NCBI GenBank assembly: GCA_030148865.1
Contig: JASBSR010000002.1
Span: 62,001 to 126,000, forward strand
From: Gammaproteobacteria bacterium
GTDB lineage: Bacteria; Pseudomonadota; Gammaproteobacteria; SZUA-229
Direction: 5' to 3'
DNA length: 64,000 nt
This document shows positions 63,467-64,000 of the stretch, piece by piece. The number at the start of each line of letters is the position of its first letter. Within the stretch, counting starts at the first letter, position 1. Below the pieces are notes generated by a model. It saw nothing but the letters and a program-made list of their open reading frames with translations. It was not told the DNA's origin and made no database searches. The position numbers and the translations under genes are program-made.

Positions 63467-63720
63467 GAGTAGCGCGCTGGCCGTGAAACACAGACACAAT
63501 GCCCGGCAGCTGGCATCGATTTGTTCACGGTGGGTTTTATCGCCGCTTTCAGCAGCGCGTTTTTTGCCGTCTCCGGCCTGATAGGCTTTCATCCGCCATT
63601 TCGTATCGTGTACCGGCGTGACTTCCAACGGGTGAGGATGGCCCGCGTTTGGCGCAGCGAGCGTTTACTGCATTTTCCCACGGCTGGTGATGAGAGATAG
63701 AACAGGATAGTTACGATTTC

Positions 63721-64000
63721 TCAGTGGCCACGATTTAATTGTATTCGCCTGGCAGCGTTCTCTCGCCAGCTCAGCGCAATCAACGCCAGCAGGCAAAATG
63801 CACCACCTGTATAAAATGTATATGCCGCCCCAAGCTTGTCCCATATCAGGCCGGCGACCCCGCTGGCAATCAGCATCGCGATGCCGCTGACCAGATTAAA
63901 AAATCCATAAGCCGTGCCGCGTAGATCGGTGGGCGCGGTATCGGCGACCATGGTGGCCAGCAGACCCTGGGTGATGCCCATGTGCACACCCCAGAGCGCA
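63721..64000 (-). CDS. MFS transporter, C-terminal part (truncated by window edge)
   Basis: Frame stays open past 63987 to window edge; DLRGTAYGFFNLVSGIAMLIASGVAGLIWDKLGAAYTFYTGG. Confidence 0.85.
   Translation of the reverse strand, partial: ALWGVHMGITQGLLATMVADTAPTDLRGTAYGFFNLVSGIAMLIASGVAGLIWDKLGAAYTFYTGGAFCLLALIALSWRENAARRIQLNRGH

Overview
This 64-kb window looks like a gammaproteobacterial chromosome and is mostly housekeeping. In order it carries: a few uncharacterised ORFs; an MBL-fold hydrolase and a Nudix hydrolase; sucA-sucB-lpd-sucC-sucD; aroE/hemB; a REC-REC-PAS-GGDEF-EAL protein; hemF-tsaC-topA-smg-dprA-LysM facing def-fmt-rsmB-trkA-trkH; a lipid A acyltransferase; dtd; hisBHAFIE-tatABC; gpmI; a REC-PAS-GGDEF-EAL protein with an HDOD-GAF-histidine kinase; an orphan GspC-like protein; a complete arnBCADTEF lipid A L-Ara4N cluster; a DUF2231/TolC/HlyD/RND efflux locus with a two-component system; and a truncated MFS gene. 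No tRNA, rRNA, CRISPR array or transposase was recognised. The most striking feature outside the ORFs is the ~250-bp gap between the acyltransferase and dtd. Read on the minus strand it has the hallmarks of a CsrB/RsmZ-family regulatory RNA: about ten GGA motifs (several CAGGGA, one exact CAGGATG), a strong intrinsic terminator, a -10-like box and an upstream near-perfect GacA/UvrY box (TGTAGG-N6-CTTACA). Other items worth checking are an 81-bp tandem repeat encoding 27-aa repeats, a G9 tract inside the RND permease, a 28-bp perfect palindrome upstream of the response regulator, a degenerate receiver domain, and a TopA with an H1-like Lys/Ala tail. All assignments are from reading the sequence; no database search was run.
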